A DNA stretch of 64,000 bases. Source: Elephas maximus indicus. Its lineage: Eukaryota > Chordata > Mammalia > Proboscidea > Elephantidae. Of this stretch, positions 1-10,212 are shown in pieces; position 1 is the stretch's first letter; each line of letters begins with the position of its first letter. Location: assembly GCF_024166365.1 (NCBI RefSeq), contig NC_064831.1:80302268-80366267 (forward strand). Reading direction: 5' to 3'. The notes beneath the pieces are model-generated. The model made no database searches, was not told the DNA's origin, and saw nothing but the letters and a program-made list of their open reading frames with translations. The position numbers and the translations under genes are program-made.

Positions 1-64
1 TTGAACCTCAAACCTTTGCATTAGCAGCCGAGCAGTTTAACTGTTGGCACCACCCAAGGAATCC
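1..64 (-). mobile_element. SINE B head fragment, cut by window edge
   Basis: The tRNA-like head of a type B AfroSINE on the minus strand. The plus strand shows the reverse complement of the B-box region followed by the head signature CACCACCCAAGGAATCC. The rest of the element lies outside the window. Confidence 0.8.
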
Positions 65-104
65 AGCCATTTCATTCTCATTTCATTTCATTCTCACTAC
101 GACT

Positions 105-260
105 CCACGAGGTAGGCATATTAGTGCCAGTTCTGCAAACTGAGGCAAGGTTGAACACCATTCCTCGAGGACCAGAGTCCTGGGTGGCCCCAGCGTTAGT
201 TCCCAGATCCAGGACTTCAAGCTCCTCTACTGACAAGGAGCAGCCAGGTGAGGGCTTTGG
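105..260 (+). repeat. Possible MIR fragment
   Basis: The stretch contains GAGGTAGGCATATTAG and CAAACTGAGGCAAGG, which resemble the core of mammalian MIR (GAGGTAGGTATTATTA, GAAACTGAGGCA). The match is short and the boundaries are uncertain. Confidence 0.35.
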
Positions 261-361
261 ACTTTCACCAGTTTCCTCCCAGCTCATCTCTCTAGGTGGA
301 TATCTGGCTTCACATTCTCCTCTAGAAATGGAATGAAAATAGGTACAGGACTTAAATCCCT

Positions 362-569
362 ATGGAATCCCTGGTGGTACAAAGAGTTAACGAGCTTAGA
401 TGCTAACCAAAAGGTTGAAGATTTGAGTCTACCCAGAGGCGTGTTGGAAGAAAGGCCTGGAGATCTACTTGTGAAAAGATTAGCCATTGAAAACCCTATG
501 GAGCACAGTTCTACTCTGACACACACGGGGCGTCATGAGTCGGAGTTGACTCCAGGGCGACTGGTTTTA
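362..569 (+). mobile_element. SINE B, full length with target-site duplication
   Basis: The element runs from the head (TCCCTGGTGGTACAAAGAG) through the block GAAGAAAGGCCTGGAGATC to the tail (GAGTCGGAGTTGACTCC). It is flanked by an 8-bp duplication AAATCCCT at 354-361 and 570-577. The tail keeps the GAGTCG/CGACTC-type inverted repeat shared with the RTE LINE. Confidence 0.9.
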
Positions 570-577
570 AAATCCCT

Positions 578-1354
578 TAGCTGCACGACTCAAATTCAAA
601 ATGCTCCAAAAACTGAAAGTTGTTCAAAACTCACTGGGTGACAAAATCTGACCCAATGGGCAAGAGATTGTTGCTCATCTTTATGCATCCAATTTCGGGA
701 GCTATTTATACGTTTTATTGTTTGGTTTCAAACGCTGCTTCTGACCCCAAAGATAATTTATGTAATAAACACGACATGCACTATAGTTACAAAGTTTACA
801 AAGTCCTGGATTCTGAGATAGATCTGACCCCGAGGGTTTTGATAAGTGGTTCTAAACCTGCATCTCGCACATAGGGTTGTTAGGACAAAAAATGAGTGTG
901 AATGGGCTTGGAAAATGACAAAGTGCTGGACAGATGCAAGTTTTTGCAGTGGTGATTGTGACTGTTCTGATCAGCAGTGAATTCTGGTGTAGAAACCCTA
1001 CCATCATCACCCTAGGAGCAGATGATTAAGGAAGACGAGGAAAGAAAGCCTCATTTCAATCCGAGTGCATGTCCACTTGATGTGTTAGCTGAGTGCCAAG
1101 CACAGCGCCTGGACAGAGGCAAATGCTGAAGATAAACTGTGCCACGTGCGCCCCTCACTCCAAGCCCTCAGAGCTACATCACACACCTGGACACCTGGAT
1201 TCTGGTGGAGCCCAGTGACCTGCAAGTATGTCGGGAATCTGGGATTCACTCCCAGTTCTCCACTGATTAACGGGGCCACCCCAAAGCTTTTTGGGCCCCA
1301 GTTCTCCTTCTCTAAAGGATGAGAATAATCGCTAATCTTGGTCTCCATAAAAGC
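578..1354. other. Unique-looking sequence, no gene seen
   Basis: About 0.8 kb of mildly AT-rich DNA with no repeat family I recognise. Short open frames exist on both strands, but none has a recognisable domain or splice context. Confidence 0.5.
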
Positions 1355-1843
1355 GATGTCACATCAGTGTTCACTGCAGCTCTGTTCACAATAGCCAAAA
1401 AATGGGAACCTAAATGTCCATCTACAGACGAATGGATAAACAAAGTGCGGTAAATTCATACAATGGAATGTTACTCAGCCATAAAGGGAAATGAAGTCCT
1501 GCTACATGCCATGCCATGGATGAGCCTTGAAAACACTATGCCGGGTGAAATACTTCACTCACAAAAGGACAAATATTGTATGATCCCAATTATACAAAAT
1601 GTCTAGAATAGGCAAAGGTACAGAACCAAGTTTATTAGTGGTTACCATAGATGGAAAGGAAGTAATCATTGCTTAGGGGCACTGAGTTTCTGTTAAGGGT
1701 GATGGCAAAATTTGGAAATAGATAATGGTGACGGTTACACAATATGGTGACTAAATTTAATGTCACCGAATTATACACATAAACAACTACAACTATTGAA
1801 ATGGCAAATGTTATAACATTTTTACCAATTTTTTTTTAAACTA
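1355..1843 (+). mobile_element. Old L1 3' end with ORF2 C-terminal remnant
   Basis: Translation near 1370-1600 gives L1 ORF2 C-terminal landmarks: ALFTIAKKWEPKCPSTDEW, then CYSAIKGNE and SQKDKYCMIPI. A stop codon interrupts the frame after INKVR where the family reads on into IHTME, so it is not functional. The 3' UTR follows and ends near a T/A-rich stretch at about 1831. The copy is 5'-truncated and diverged. Confidence 0.85.
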
Positions 1844-1844
1844 T

Positions 1845-2179
1845 GTGTTCCCGCACCATTCACCATTACTGTTTCCTTCTAGGGTAATGCAAGTCACATG
1901 TGTGGCATAATGAATATAATCATCTCAGTAAATCCAGCTTCTCCTTGACCTTGATCTTGACTGGCAGCAGATTTCATAATTCTTCACGTCCTCCTGAGAA
2001 ATAGACTTTGCATAAAAGCTCCAACTAGTACCAGAACAAAAGCAGCATTGGGATAGCTCCACTCTGTCTGCTACCCAATTTTGGATCTACACTATAACAA
2101 GTCAACTGGTTGGAATTGCACCTCCTGTCTCTGCCCATCTGTCAAGTCAACGTATTTCAAACGGATTCAATGAGTATTT
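1845..2179. other. Unique-looking sequence
   Basis: No gene or repeat that I can name. Base composition is unremarkable. Confidence 0.45.
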
Positions 2180-2380
2180 ACTGGGTGGCTGCTCTAACAC
2201 AGAGATCCTGATAGCTACCACTACAGAGGCCTGCTCTGGGCCAGGCCCTAGGCTGCACACTTAAGAGATGTAGTATAAGTTAAAGCTCACCACAGAACAG
2301 GAGGTAGGTAGTTGTATCTCCATTTTACAGTGGAAGAAGCTGGGTCTACACTGAGATAGCCATTGTAAGCCAGGCAACGC
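2180..2380 (+). repeat. MIR
   Basis: Contains the MIR-style order of motifs: CTGGGCCAGGCCCTAGGC, then ACAGGAGGTAGGTAG, then CTCCATTTTACAGTGGAAGA. It is an old, diverged mammalian tRNA-derived SINE. Confidence 0.6.
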
Positions 2381-3220
2381 AAGAGATGGTAGTCTCTTAG
2401 CATCTTATTGTTGATGTAGTTTAAATACACAAAACACGTAGAGAATCACACAATTGCATATCACCAGCTGTTGGACCGAATATAAATGTGTGTCAATCCT
2501 AGGACGTTAATCAACTCCTCAGAGGTATGAACCATGTCATATTTGATTTTGTAGCCCTGTGGTTGGTTCAGTTCTTGGCAGTCAATAGAGGTTTCTGGGA
2601 GGAAGGGGAGGAGAAAGAGGGAAGGAGAAAGTGGTTCCCAAAAATCAAGTGCCACTGTCCTATCTCGGCCTCAAAGCAAAATAATAGGGTTCAGAGCTAT
2701 CAGGGCAGAGATGAGAGGGGCAAATCCAGAAATGGGGAAAGACAAAGGACAGAATCAAAACAGCAGATAAAGTCTAGATCACAGAGAAAGGTAGAGTGAA
2801 GGGTACATACTCTATACTAAGCAAGCAGCCAGCAAGAGTGGAATGCGTTGGCAGACCCACAGTCAAGGGCTCATCTGTCAAAGCCCTCTGAGCAGTGGGT
2901 TCATACAACACGTTCTGAAGGCACATCCCATATCAGAACCTCCAGGGCTGCTGGGATGAGAAGGCAAATGCAAGTGACTCAGGTGCACCTCTCTGAGCAG
3001 CATTCTGTGGTGGTCCTTTTTGGAGCAGGTTTCTGCAAGTCTTAAAAGCACCATGCCACATACCCAGGCTCTAGTCTCCCCTGCTGATCGGCAAAAGGAA
3101 TGAACAATTAATTTAACATGAACACACACACTCACTTTTTTTTAGAATAGGTTGGACTCATTAGATCTTGGGGCATTGGAATGTCTTTGATTGGTGGGGA
3201 GGCAAGCTTGCTCACAAGCA
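2381..3220. other. Unique-looking sequence with purine-rich patches
   Basis: Purine-rich runs occur at about 2595-2635 and 2705-2800 on the plus strand (GGAGGAGAAAGAGGGAAGG type). No gene is recognised. The purine bias keeps small frames open, which is why I do not call them coding. Confidence 0.45.
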
Positions 3221-3505
3221 TCGTTGTTGTTAGCTGCTGTTGAGTTGGCCCCCAACTCATGGTAACCCCATGCTCAATGGGATCAGACTGTCGTGATCCA
3301 TAGGGTTTTCAACAAACTGAGTTTCTTCCTACTCTACCGTAGTCTGCACGTTCCTCTGAAACCTGCTGCATCACAGCAACACGCAAGCCTCCAATGGTAG
3401 ACAGGTGGTGGATATACATGAGGCGCATTGGCCGGGAATCGAACCTGGGTCTTCTGCGTGGAAGGTGAGAATTCTTCCACTGACCCCTGAACCACCACTG
3501 CCTGT
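3221..3505 (-). mobile_element. SINE C (tRNA-Gly derived)
   Basis: On the minus strand the head matches tRNA-Gly: a GGTGGTTCAG start, then a degenerated copy of GTAGAATTCTC (a short extra block interrupts it), and the B box GGTTCGATTCC. The body follows and the tail ends in AGCTAACAACAACGATG, the RTE-type CTAACAACAA tail. The tRNA part is diverged, so it is not a tRNA gene. Confidence 0.88.
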
Positions 3506-4448
3506 AAAATCCTCAAGCTGGGTTGTCTGTCTTGACTATGCAAGAGCTGAACTGGAAGAACATCGCCTTTCAAAGTCCCCAGAAAGAAATCATTCTGTCA
3601 GGTGTCCCCAGTGGTTGTCAATTCAAACTCCAGGGGCCCAAAGACCGTAACTTGATTACGTAGTTCAGTGATATCTATAGAATAACTTACTAAACCCTCT
3701 TAGAAGAGGAAATTGACTTTTGCAAAGATGAAGTCTTTGCCTCCCCAGATTTCCAAGAGTCAGCCTACTCATCATGGGCTGCACTAAGTGTCTGAGCTTT
3801 TGAGTCACCCTTACCTTCCTCTGTGACAGGGACATAGAGTGAGACATTAGATAAAATTCTCTGGATTTATTTATGTAAAAAGCCGGGAAAATTGTCACCC
3901 ACCCTTGGCCGACAAAGTGAAATATACTAACGTGTAGCCAGCCCTCGACAGGTTCCTCTCTGCCTTCTGGTTTGCCTGCCTGAGCTCGCCTGCCCAGCCT
4001 GGGACGCCAGCCTCTCCACTGAATACACAAAGCTTGCTTTTCCATTAAGCAAAGATCAAAGGACAAAAGTTATTAATGGCAAGAAATTCCTGGGGACACA
4101 CTGACAGTGAGATTCCACACACGCTGCCAGTCAGAGCCCACACATGCGGCACGGTCTGTCATCTTGCTCCAGGTGACACAGAGCTGCCTTTGGCAGGAAG
4201 GTGTGGCTCAACGGATTCGCTTCCTGGGCCGTGTAATAGGCTCTGCTGATCCAAACATCCCTGCGCTGGTCCTCAGGGGATTGCCTGGACATCAGCTGGG
4301 CCTCTTACTCTCTTTTCTTGATTGCAAAAATGGTCCCAAGGCATACACCACAGCTAAGACAGATGAGAGCATGTTACCTCCTTCCCACTCCACGGCCATA
4401 CTTCTCAGACCACCAGAGACAGAGTTGCTTCCACTGGGCCATGCAGTG
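3506..4448. other. Unique-looking sequence, no gene seen
   Basis: Nearly 1 kb without a repeat I can name. Open frames of 80-160 codons occur on both strands but show no known domain, and the longest runs into the adjacent D repeat. Confidence 0.45.
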
Positions 4449-4852
4449 TGTATGGTGTTGTTGTTAGCTGCCAAGCAGCCATCTCTGACTCATGGCAACC
4501 CCATGTACAAAAGAATGAAATGTTGCTGGTCCCGCACCATCTTTAGGATCATTGATATGCTCAAGTCCATTGTTGCAGCCACTGTGTATTTTGAGTGACT
4601 TGCAACCTAGGGGACCCATCTTTCAGCAGTATATTGGACAATATTCTGTTGTGATCCATAGGGTTTTCACTGTAATATTCAGAAGTAGGTCGCCAAGCCT
4701 TTCTACCTAGTCTGTCTTAGTCTGGAAGCTCTGCTAAACTCTGTCCACCATGGGTGACCCTTCTGGTTATTTGAAATGCTGGTGGCATAGCTTCCAGCAT
4801 CACAGCAACACACAAGCCATCATAGTACGACAAATAACAGACGGGCGGTGGT
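4449..4852 (-). mobile_element. Element D, RTE-linked mosaic repeat
   Basis: Read on the plus strand (antisense), it begins with the RTE-type tail TGTTGTTGTTAGCTGCC. A block GGTCCCGCACCATCTT shared with RTE 3' ends follows, then a block CTAGTCTGTCTTAGTCTGG shared with SINE C, then GGTGGCATAGCTTCCAGCA. The same order recurs at 15320-15612, so this is a family and not a chance assembly. The name is unknown to me. Confidence 0.7.
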
Positions 4853-5396
4853 GCATAGTGACAGATGCCCAAAGAGCAGATGGCTTCAGTTCCAAGCTGT
4901 TGGAGGATGATTCTAAATAGATGGGAACTGGGCTGGCCAAGTTATGCTCTTTAGCTGTGCCCAAGTTTGCTAAGGAAGGCATTTTCAGCAGCCAAGAATC
5001 CACTCGGCTGAGGGAAGAAGCCGTACCAAGAGAGATGCCTACCTGGTTGAGGCAAATAGTCTGCCAGGCACAAGCCTGCCCAGATAAGGAGTAAGTGACA
5101 ATTAGCTGCTTACAACTGGGACACCAGTGGATTCACTGTTCCCCATGTAAAGCTGGACCGTTCTTTGAAGAGTTGAAGGAACACAGCCACCCCACGCCAG
5201 AGCCAACAAATAGTTGCTGAATAAGTGAATGACCCTTCAGCTAAGTAGGCCAGTCCTCCAAGCTTTCCTGCTCATTATTCGATTTTAGAACAGGCTGCCC
5301 CATTTCCCGCAAAATTTAACTGAATATATCAAGTGGTCAGTAGGGTCAGCGCCTACTCCAGAAATGGAAAGCTCCGTGTTGTCACTGCGGCCTTTG
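4853..5396. other. Unique-looking sequence
   Basis: No recognisable gene or repeat family. Confidence 0.45.
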
Positions 5397-5605
5397 ACCA
5401 GCTGTCGTCGATTAGACTCCAGCTTACAGCAATTCCATGTGCGTCAGAGTAGAACTGTGTGCCACAGGGTTTTCAAGGCTGATTTTTTTTTGGCAGCAGA
5501 TCGCCAGGACTTTCTTCCAAGGCCCCTCCCTCTGAGTGGACTCGAACCTCCAATCTTGCAGTTAGCAGCCGAGCGCATTAACCATGTGTACCACCCAGGG
5601 ACTCC
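5397..5605 (-). mobile_element. SINE B
   Basis: Antisense type B AfroSINE. The plus strand shows the tail (CGTCGATTAGACTCC), then CAGAGTAGAACTGTGTGCC, the block AGATCGCCAGGACTTTC, and the head ACCACCCAGGGACTCC. Full length. Confidence 0.9.
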
Positions 5606-5606
5606 T

Positions 5607-6272
5607 ACTAAGATCTAGTTTGCCTTATCTTCTCCCTGAGTGCTGAAGATCAAACCCCCCTCTCTTGCTGCAGACCAACTTCTTCTCCTACCTCGGGCAC
5701 ATTTTAGAATAGGTGTGACGGCTTTGTAACATGCCACTTGGCTAGGCTGATTACGTTTCCCAGAATTCCCTTTTCTCATACGTTTCCTGTTAGAAGATTC
5801 TCTCAGGAGAGTTGGGAGGTAGCAGGGAAGTGGCAGCCATTTTATATAGCACACTGGTCGTTACTGATCTGCAGATTCACCTGGTTGACGTGAAGCAGTC
5901 CCTGGGCTTGCAGTTGCTCTCCTTCCCCTCCCCCGACCACATCCCCCACCCCCATATTTTTGCTCAGTTTCTCTGACTTCTGTGTTCGGCTCTGTAAGGA
6001 AGGGCCCTGACTTCTGCAGGATACCCTTGTCACCAAGGTCAGAGGCAACGAGAACAGACAAGGGGATCCGTTAGTCTTTATAGGGTTCCAGTTCAAGCAT
6101 GTTGTTGGGTTGCAGCCCGCTTATGGTCTTCCCTTTTTTAAGGCCTGCCTAAAGACTACGGGCTCTCAAGTCACACAAAGCAGCTTTGCAGATACTCCTC
6201 AGCCAGCATCCAGAATTGTGTAAGCCAATTCTCTGTAATAAATGAATTATACTTATATATGTTATATTGAGG
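5607..6272. other. Unique sequence ending in an old interspersed repeat
   Basis: 5607-6110 is unassigned, with a C-rich patch near 5925-5955. From about 6190 the motif CCAGAATTGTGTAAGCCAATTC followed by TAATAAATGAATTATAC resembles the end of a widespread old eutherian repeat. Its continuation (CCGGATGAACCCTGGCTGA) appears at about 6662, after two SINE insertions. The family is not assigned. Confidence 0.4.
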
Positions 6273-6436
6273 AAATCCTGGTGGCATAGTGGTTAAGAGC
6301 TATGGCTGCTAACCTAAAGGTCAGCAGTTCAAATCCACCAGGCACCCCTTTGGAAACCCTGTGGGGCAACTCTGCTCTGTCCTATAGGGTCACTATGAGT
6401 CGGAATTGACTTGATGGCAGTGGTTTTTTTGGTTTA
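6273..6436 (+). mobile_element. SINE A, plus-strand arm of an inverted pair
   Basis: Starts AATCCTGGTGGCATAGTGG and ends in CGGAATTGACTTGATGGCAG plus a T/G tail. It is full length. Only about 15 bp of AT sequence separate it from an opposite-strand copy. Confidence 0.93.
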
Positions 6437-6450
6437 ATATAATATAATAT

Positions 6451-6617
6451 TAAAAAAAAAAAACCCAAACTCGTTGCCGTCAAGTTGATTCTGACTCATA
6501 AAAACCCTATAGGACAGAGCAGAGCTGCCCCACAAAGTTTCCAAGGAGTGGCTGGTGGGTTTGAACTGCTGATCTTTTGGTTAACAAACTCTTAACCACT
6601 ATGCCACCAGGGTTTCC
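6451..6617 (-). mobile_element. SINE A, minus-strand arm of an inverted pair
   Basis: The tail (A-run then CTCGTTGCCGTCAAGTTGAT) is on the left and the head (CTATGCCACCAGGGTTTCC) on the right. With the copy at 6273 it makes a tail-to-tail inverted repeat with arms of about 165 bp. Confidence 0.93.
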
Positions 6618-6731
6618 TATATTAGTATATAAAAAATATAGTATATATTTATTCTGATTCTCCGGATGAACCCTGGCTGATACAACATGTAAAGAATTTT
6701 GGAATCAAAATTTGAAATTTGAATCATCATC

Positions 6732-7134
6732 TTATTGTTGTTGTCAGTTGTGGTCGTCAGTTCTGACTCATAGCGGCCCTATGTGTAGCAGAACGAAACA
6801 CCGCAGGTCCTGCACCATTCTCACAATTGTTGTTATGCTTGAGCCCATTGTTACAGCCACTGTGTCAATCCATCCCATTGAGGGTCTTCCTCTTTTTCGC
6901 TGACCCTCTACCTTACCAAGCTTAATGTCCTTCTCCAGGGACCAGTCTCTCCTGATAAGATGTCCAAAGTATGTGAGACAAAATCTCACCACCCTTGCTT
7001 CTAAGGAACATTCTGGCTGTACCTCTTCCAAGACAGATTTGTTAGTTCTTTTGGCAATCCATGGTATATTCAATATTCTTTGCCAACACAATTCAAAGGC
7101 ATCAATTTTTCTTCGGTCTTCCTTATTCATTCGG
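6732..7134 (-). mobile_element. RTE LINE 3' end (antisense), ORF C-terminal remnant
   Basis: Antisense copy of the afrotherian RTE (BovB-like) LINE. On the minus strand the frame reads MNKEDRRKIDAFELCWQRIL, then LTYFGHLIRRDWSLEKDIKL and GKVEGQRKRGRPSMGWIDT. These are RTE ORF2 C-terminal landmarks, compared in my memory with the LEKDIMLGKIEG...RGRQRMRWLD region of BovB. It ends in the CTGACAACAACAATAAG tail. It is 5'-truncated right at the MNKED position, as is the sense copy at 7376. Not functional. Confidence 0.88.
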
Positions 7135-7375
7135 TGTCTGTGATTAAGGAAAAACATCCAGTAATTGGATCCTGATTCAAACAAACCAACCACAAAGGAC
7201 ACCTTTGAAACAATCAGGGAAGTTTTTAATTTTTTATGGGCATTGTTCATTGTTTTCGGTGTGATAATGGCAAGATGGTTTTAAAAAAAAAAAAGTTGCT
7301 CATCAGAGATTCATACTGAGCTATTTACAGGTGAAACAATAGGATTTGTTTCAAAATAATTCAGGAAAAAAAAAA
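7135..7375 (+). mobile_element. Old L1 3' UTR, left part
   Basis: Motifs typical of old mammalian L1 3' UTRs occur in order: GATCCTGATTCAAACAAACC, AGGACACCTTTGAAACAATC, GGTGTGATAATGGCAAGATG, TTCATACTGAGCTATTTACAGG. It resumes at 7807 after an RTE insertion. Confidence 0.75.
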
Positions 7376-7806
7376 CCCAGACAATGAATAAGGAAGACCA
7401 AAGAAGAACTGATGCCTTTGAATTATAGTGCTGGTAAAAAAAAAAAAATAATAAAATATTGAAAATCCCATGGACTGCTGAAGAAATCTAACAAATCTGT
7501 CCTGAAAGAAGTACAGCCAGAACGCTCCTCAGAAGGGAGGATGGTGACACTTTGTCTCATTTACTTTGGACATCTTATCAGGAGGGACCAGTCCCTAGAG
7601 AAGGACATCATGCTTGGTAAAGTAGAGGGTCTGCAAAAAAGAGGAAGGCCCTCAAGAAGCTGGATTGACACAGTGGCTGCAACAATCGGCTCGAGCATAG
7701 TAACAATTGTGAGGCTGGTGCAGGACCGGCAGTATATTTTGTACTGTTGTACACAGGGTCACTATGAATCGAAACCAACTCAATGGCACCTAACAACAAC
7801 AGAAAA
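7376..7806 (+). mobile_element. RTE LINE 3' end (sense)
   Basis: Begins at ACAATGAATAAGGAAGACC (the MNKED point), shows the LIYFGHLIRRDQSLEKDIM and GKVEGLQKRGRPSRSWIDT segments, and ends CCAACTCAATGGCACCTAACAACAACAG. It is inserted in an old L1 3' UTR. Stops and frame breaks are present early (an A-run at 7437-7448), so it is dead. Confidence 0.88.
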
Positions 7807-7950
7807 GTAAGTGGGGGTAAAGAGATAAGCCAAAATTGGCAAATGAAGATTACACCTGAAGCTGCGTGAAAGGTGTAGGAGGGTTCATACAACTATCCTC
7901 TCTCTAGTTTGGTATGTTTTAAATTCTCCATAATAAAAGTTTTTAAAAAT
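7807..7950 (+). mobile_element. Old L1 3' UTR, right part
   Basis: Continuation of the L1 tail: AAAATTGGCAAATGAAGATT, GGAGGGTTCATACAACTATC, and the terminal AAATTCTCCATAATAAAAG polyadenylation region. The order matches the left part at 7135. Confidence 0.78.
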
Positions 7951-8703
7951 TTGTGAAAAATACACAGAGCCCTTTCTACCTATTGAATGAATGTGTACCC
8001 TGTCGGTGTTGATGAGAATACCAACTTCTGTTAGGAAACAGGAGTACACCATGGGCAGGAAAAACCTGGGTTTTCTGCACCTGGAGAAAGACAGAGCTGG
8101 AGGAAATGAACATTGAGCCATGGGGTTCTCCTCTAAAGCCCTCTCTCCCTGGATGCTAAAAGCTGCAGTTTATTGGCCAACTTTTAGTGGCTACTTTCAG
8201 AAATATCAGACCATTAGGTGAAAGTAAGGGCTAGAAATAAGAATACATAAAGCTGTTCGGAATTTTTTTTTTTTTACAAACTTACCTTTATTATGTCTTG
8301 AATATATGTGTAATATCGTAAATGTATTTAAAATGAAAGAGTAGTTACCGTTAAAGGAAGCAATAAAGCATGCTATCAAGTTCAAATCACACTCAAATGT
8401 TAATAAACATGTAGGCAACAAAAACTACTATCCACATTAGATTCAGCTATTAATATGACATAGAGCCACAATCTGTACCGTCAAACAGAAAATTTTTCAC
8501 TCTTTCAGCTTATATTGTCATCCAATAAAACTGCTAGCATATTTGAAGTCCTAATGGAGTTTTCAAGGAGTCTAAGCCAAAGTTGAAATTTCGAAGGGAA
8601 AACAACCTCGCAAAATCTCCCATATTCTTTTTTAACAGAGATTCTCTTTAACAAACTTTGACTTTCTAGCACAATGTTGGAAACTCGCCCTGCACCGTGG
8701 ACC
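7951..8703. other. Unique AT-rich sequence
   Basis: Includes a T-run at about 8263-8274. No gene or family is recognised. Confidence 0.45.
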
Positions 8704-8748
8704 ACGTGTGTGTGTGTGTGTGTGCGCGCACGCCTGTGTGTTTGTGTC
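8704..8748 (+). repeat. (TG)n microsatellite
   Basis: About nine uninterrupted TG units, then GC/CA and degenerate TG units, ending in TTTGTGTC. Confidence 0.95.
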
Positions 8749-8871
8749 TCAGTTGTTGTCCCTCTTCCTGTGAGAAGCAGTCCCCTTAAGATCCCACCAG
8801 CCCCTCTTGCCCTAGAGTAGAACTATGTACTCCACAGGGTTTTCAACAGATGTAATCTTACAGAAAGTTTC

Positions 8872-9042
8872 GTAAAAAACAAACAAACAAACCTGTCGCT
8901 GTCGAGTCGATTCCAACTCATAGCAACACTATAGGCCAGAGTAGAACTGCCCCATAGGGTTTCCAAGAAGTGGCTGGTAAATTTGAACTGTCCACCTTCT
9001 GGTTACCCGCTGAGCTCTTAACCACTGTACCACCAAGGCTCC
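8872..9042 (-). mobile_element. SINE A inside a split SINE B
   Basis: Antisense AfroSINE: tail (AAACAAACAAACCTGTCGC), body AGGCCAGAGTAGAACTGCCC, head CTGTACCACCAAGGCTCC. It is directly followed, head to head, by a sense B SINE. Confidence 0.92.
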
Positions 9043-9044
9043 AA

Positions 9045-9250
9045 AAGGTCCCTAGGTGGCACAAATGGTTTACACTTAATTGCTAAGCTAAAGATTGGTG
9101 GTTCAACCTCACCCAGAGGTACCCAGGAAGAAAAGACCTGGTGACCTGCTTCCACTAAGATTACAGCCAAGAAAACCCTATGGAACAGTTCTACTCGGTA
9201 ACACATGGGGTTGCCATGAGTTGGAATCAACAGTAATTAACAATAAAAAC
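9045..9250 (+). mobile_element. SINE B (sense) inside a split SINE B
   Basis: Starts AGGTCCCTAGGTGGCACAAA and passes through GAAAAGACCTGGTGACC to TGAGTTGGAATCAACAG and an A-rich end. Both inner SINEs lie between the two copies of AATCTTACAGA. Confidence 0.9.
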
Positions 9251-9379
9251 AATCTTACAGACATAGATTACCAGGCCTTTCTTTCACAGCTCCACTGGGT
9301 GGATTTGAATGGTCAACCTTTTGGTTAATGGCCGAGTACAAACCATTTGTGCCACATAAAAAAAAAAAGCTCTCAACTT

Positions 9380-9600
9380 TCCTGAGCATTTAAATCTCTG
9401 AACCTCAGCTTCCTCATTTGGAAAAGAAGGGCAGTACTATCATCTGGCTGAACAGTTTTTTGCTTTTATTCAAAAAATATTTGTGGAGGAACCACTTTGT
9501 GCCACACAGTGAATTTCAGTTGCTAACACATACAATTGTCATAATGATCCAGTGAACTGTGACAGCACCTAGCACCGTGCCTGGCAGAATGGAATCTCCC
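9380..9600 (+). repeat. MIR/L2-type old repeat
   Basis: Contains AACCTCAGCTTCCTCATTTG (MIR core style) and, further on, CACCTAGCACCGTGCCTGGC (common to MIR/L2 3' parts). Diverged, with loose boundaries. Confidence 0.5.
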
Positions 9601-10140
9601 TAAGTGTCCATTCTTTTCCCCTTCACTGGTTTCATTGGATCTCTCCCGGGACCTCCTCTCAGCCTGCTTTCCCAGCCTGCCTCTTTGGCAGCAATTCCGT
9701 CTCCTGTCTGCCACTCTGCCTCAGGCCTCCCAGCCTGGTCTGACGTGGGAAGCCTCCAATGTTAAACACCCCGCTAATCGTCAGGGCTCCCACGAGTCTC
9801 ACTCCAGCCCTGCCAGCGTGCCCCCAGACAGGGTGGTAGGCTGGGGGATTGGAGACAGGAGGAACCAGTCAGGTCTGCTGTATTGAATTAGATAGACCAA
9901 AACTTTTCTCCGTTTTAGATGCTGCTGAATTCCTAGGAACTACTTGGTAGCCTGGAATAAGCGATGCTTTGTGTTTTCTCAGAAGGGAGAGAGCTGACCC
10001 ACACAGGGCGCTCCCTCCAAGCCTGCACTGGGGGAGTGGGCAGGCTTTTCCATTGGAAACTAGACGTCCCACTCCTTAGCCATTCCTAACACCAGTTCTT
10101 TTTTTCCGGTCATATTGTCTTACTTCTCACTTCTGACCAA
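9601..10140. other. Unique sequence, moderately GC-rich
   Basis: Pyrimidine-rich first half. No gene is recognised, and CpG density by eye does not suggest an island. Confidence 0.45.
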
Positions 10141-10187
10141 GGGACCCCATTAATTCTCTTTGATGTATATTCCAAGTGACATCATTT

Positions 10188-10212
10188 CAGCTCTTTGAAA
10201 TTCAAAGAGCTG
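10188..10212. repeat. Perfect 25-bp palindrome
   Basis: Arms CAGCTCTTTGAA and TTCAAAGAGCTG are exact reverse complements around a single central A. It lies in non-repetitive DNA. The function is unknown. Confidence 0.95.

Larger units (their letters stand above)
8812..9356 (-). mobile_element. SINE B split by two further SINEs
   Basis: The antisense 3' portion is at 8812-8864 (GAGTAGAACTATGTACTCC, GGGTTTTCAACAGATG). The 5' portion resumes at 9251-9356 (GATTACCAGGCCTTTC, then the head ACAAACCATTTGTGCCAC). The break is flanked by the 11-bp repeat AATCTTACAGA at 8854-8864 and 9251-9261. Confidence 0.8.

Noticed and set aside
2570..2800. Purine-rich stretch considered as a regulatory or triplex-forming site
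   Set aside because: The purine runs are short and interrupted, with no mirror symmetry convincing by eye.
4107..4598. Open frame of about 160 codons on the plus strand
   Set aside because: The last third runs through element D in its antisense direction, and no domain is seen.
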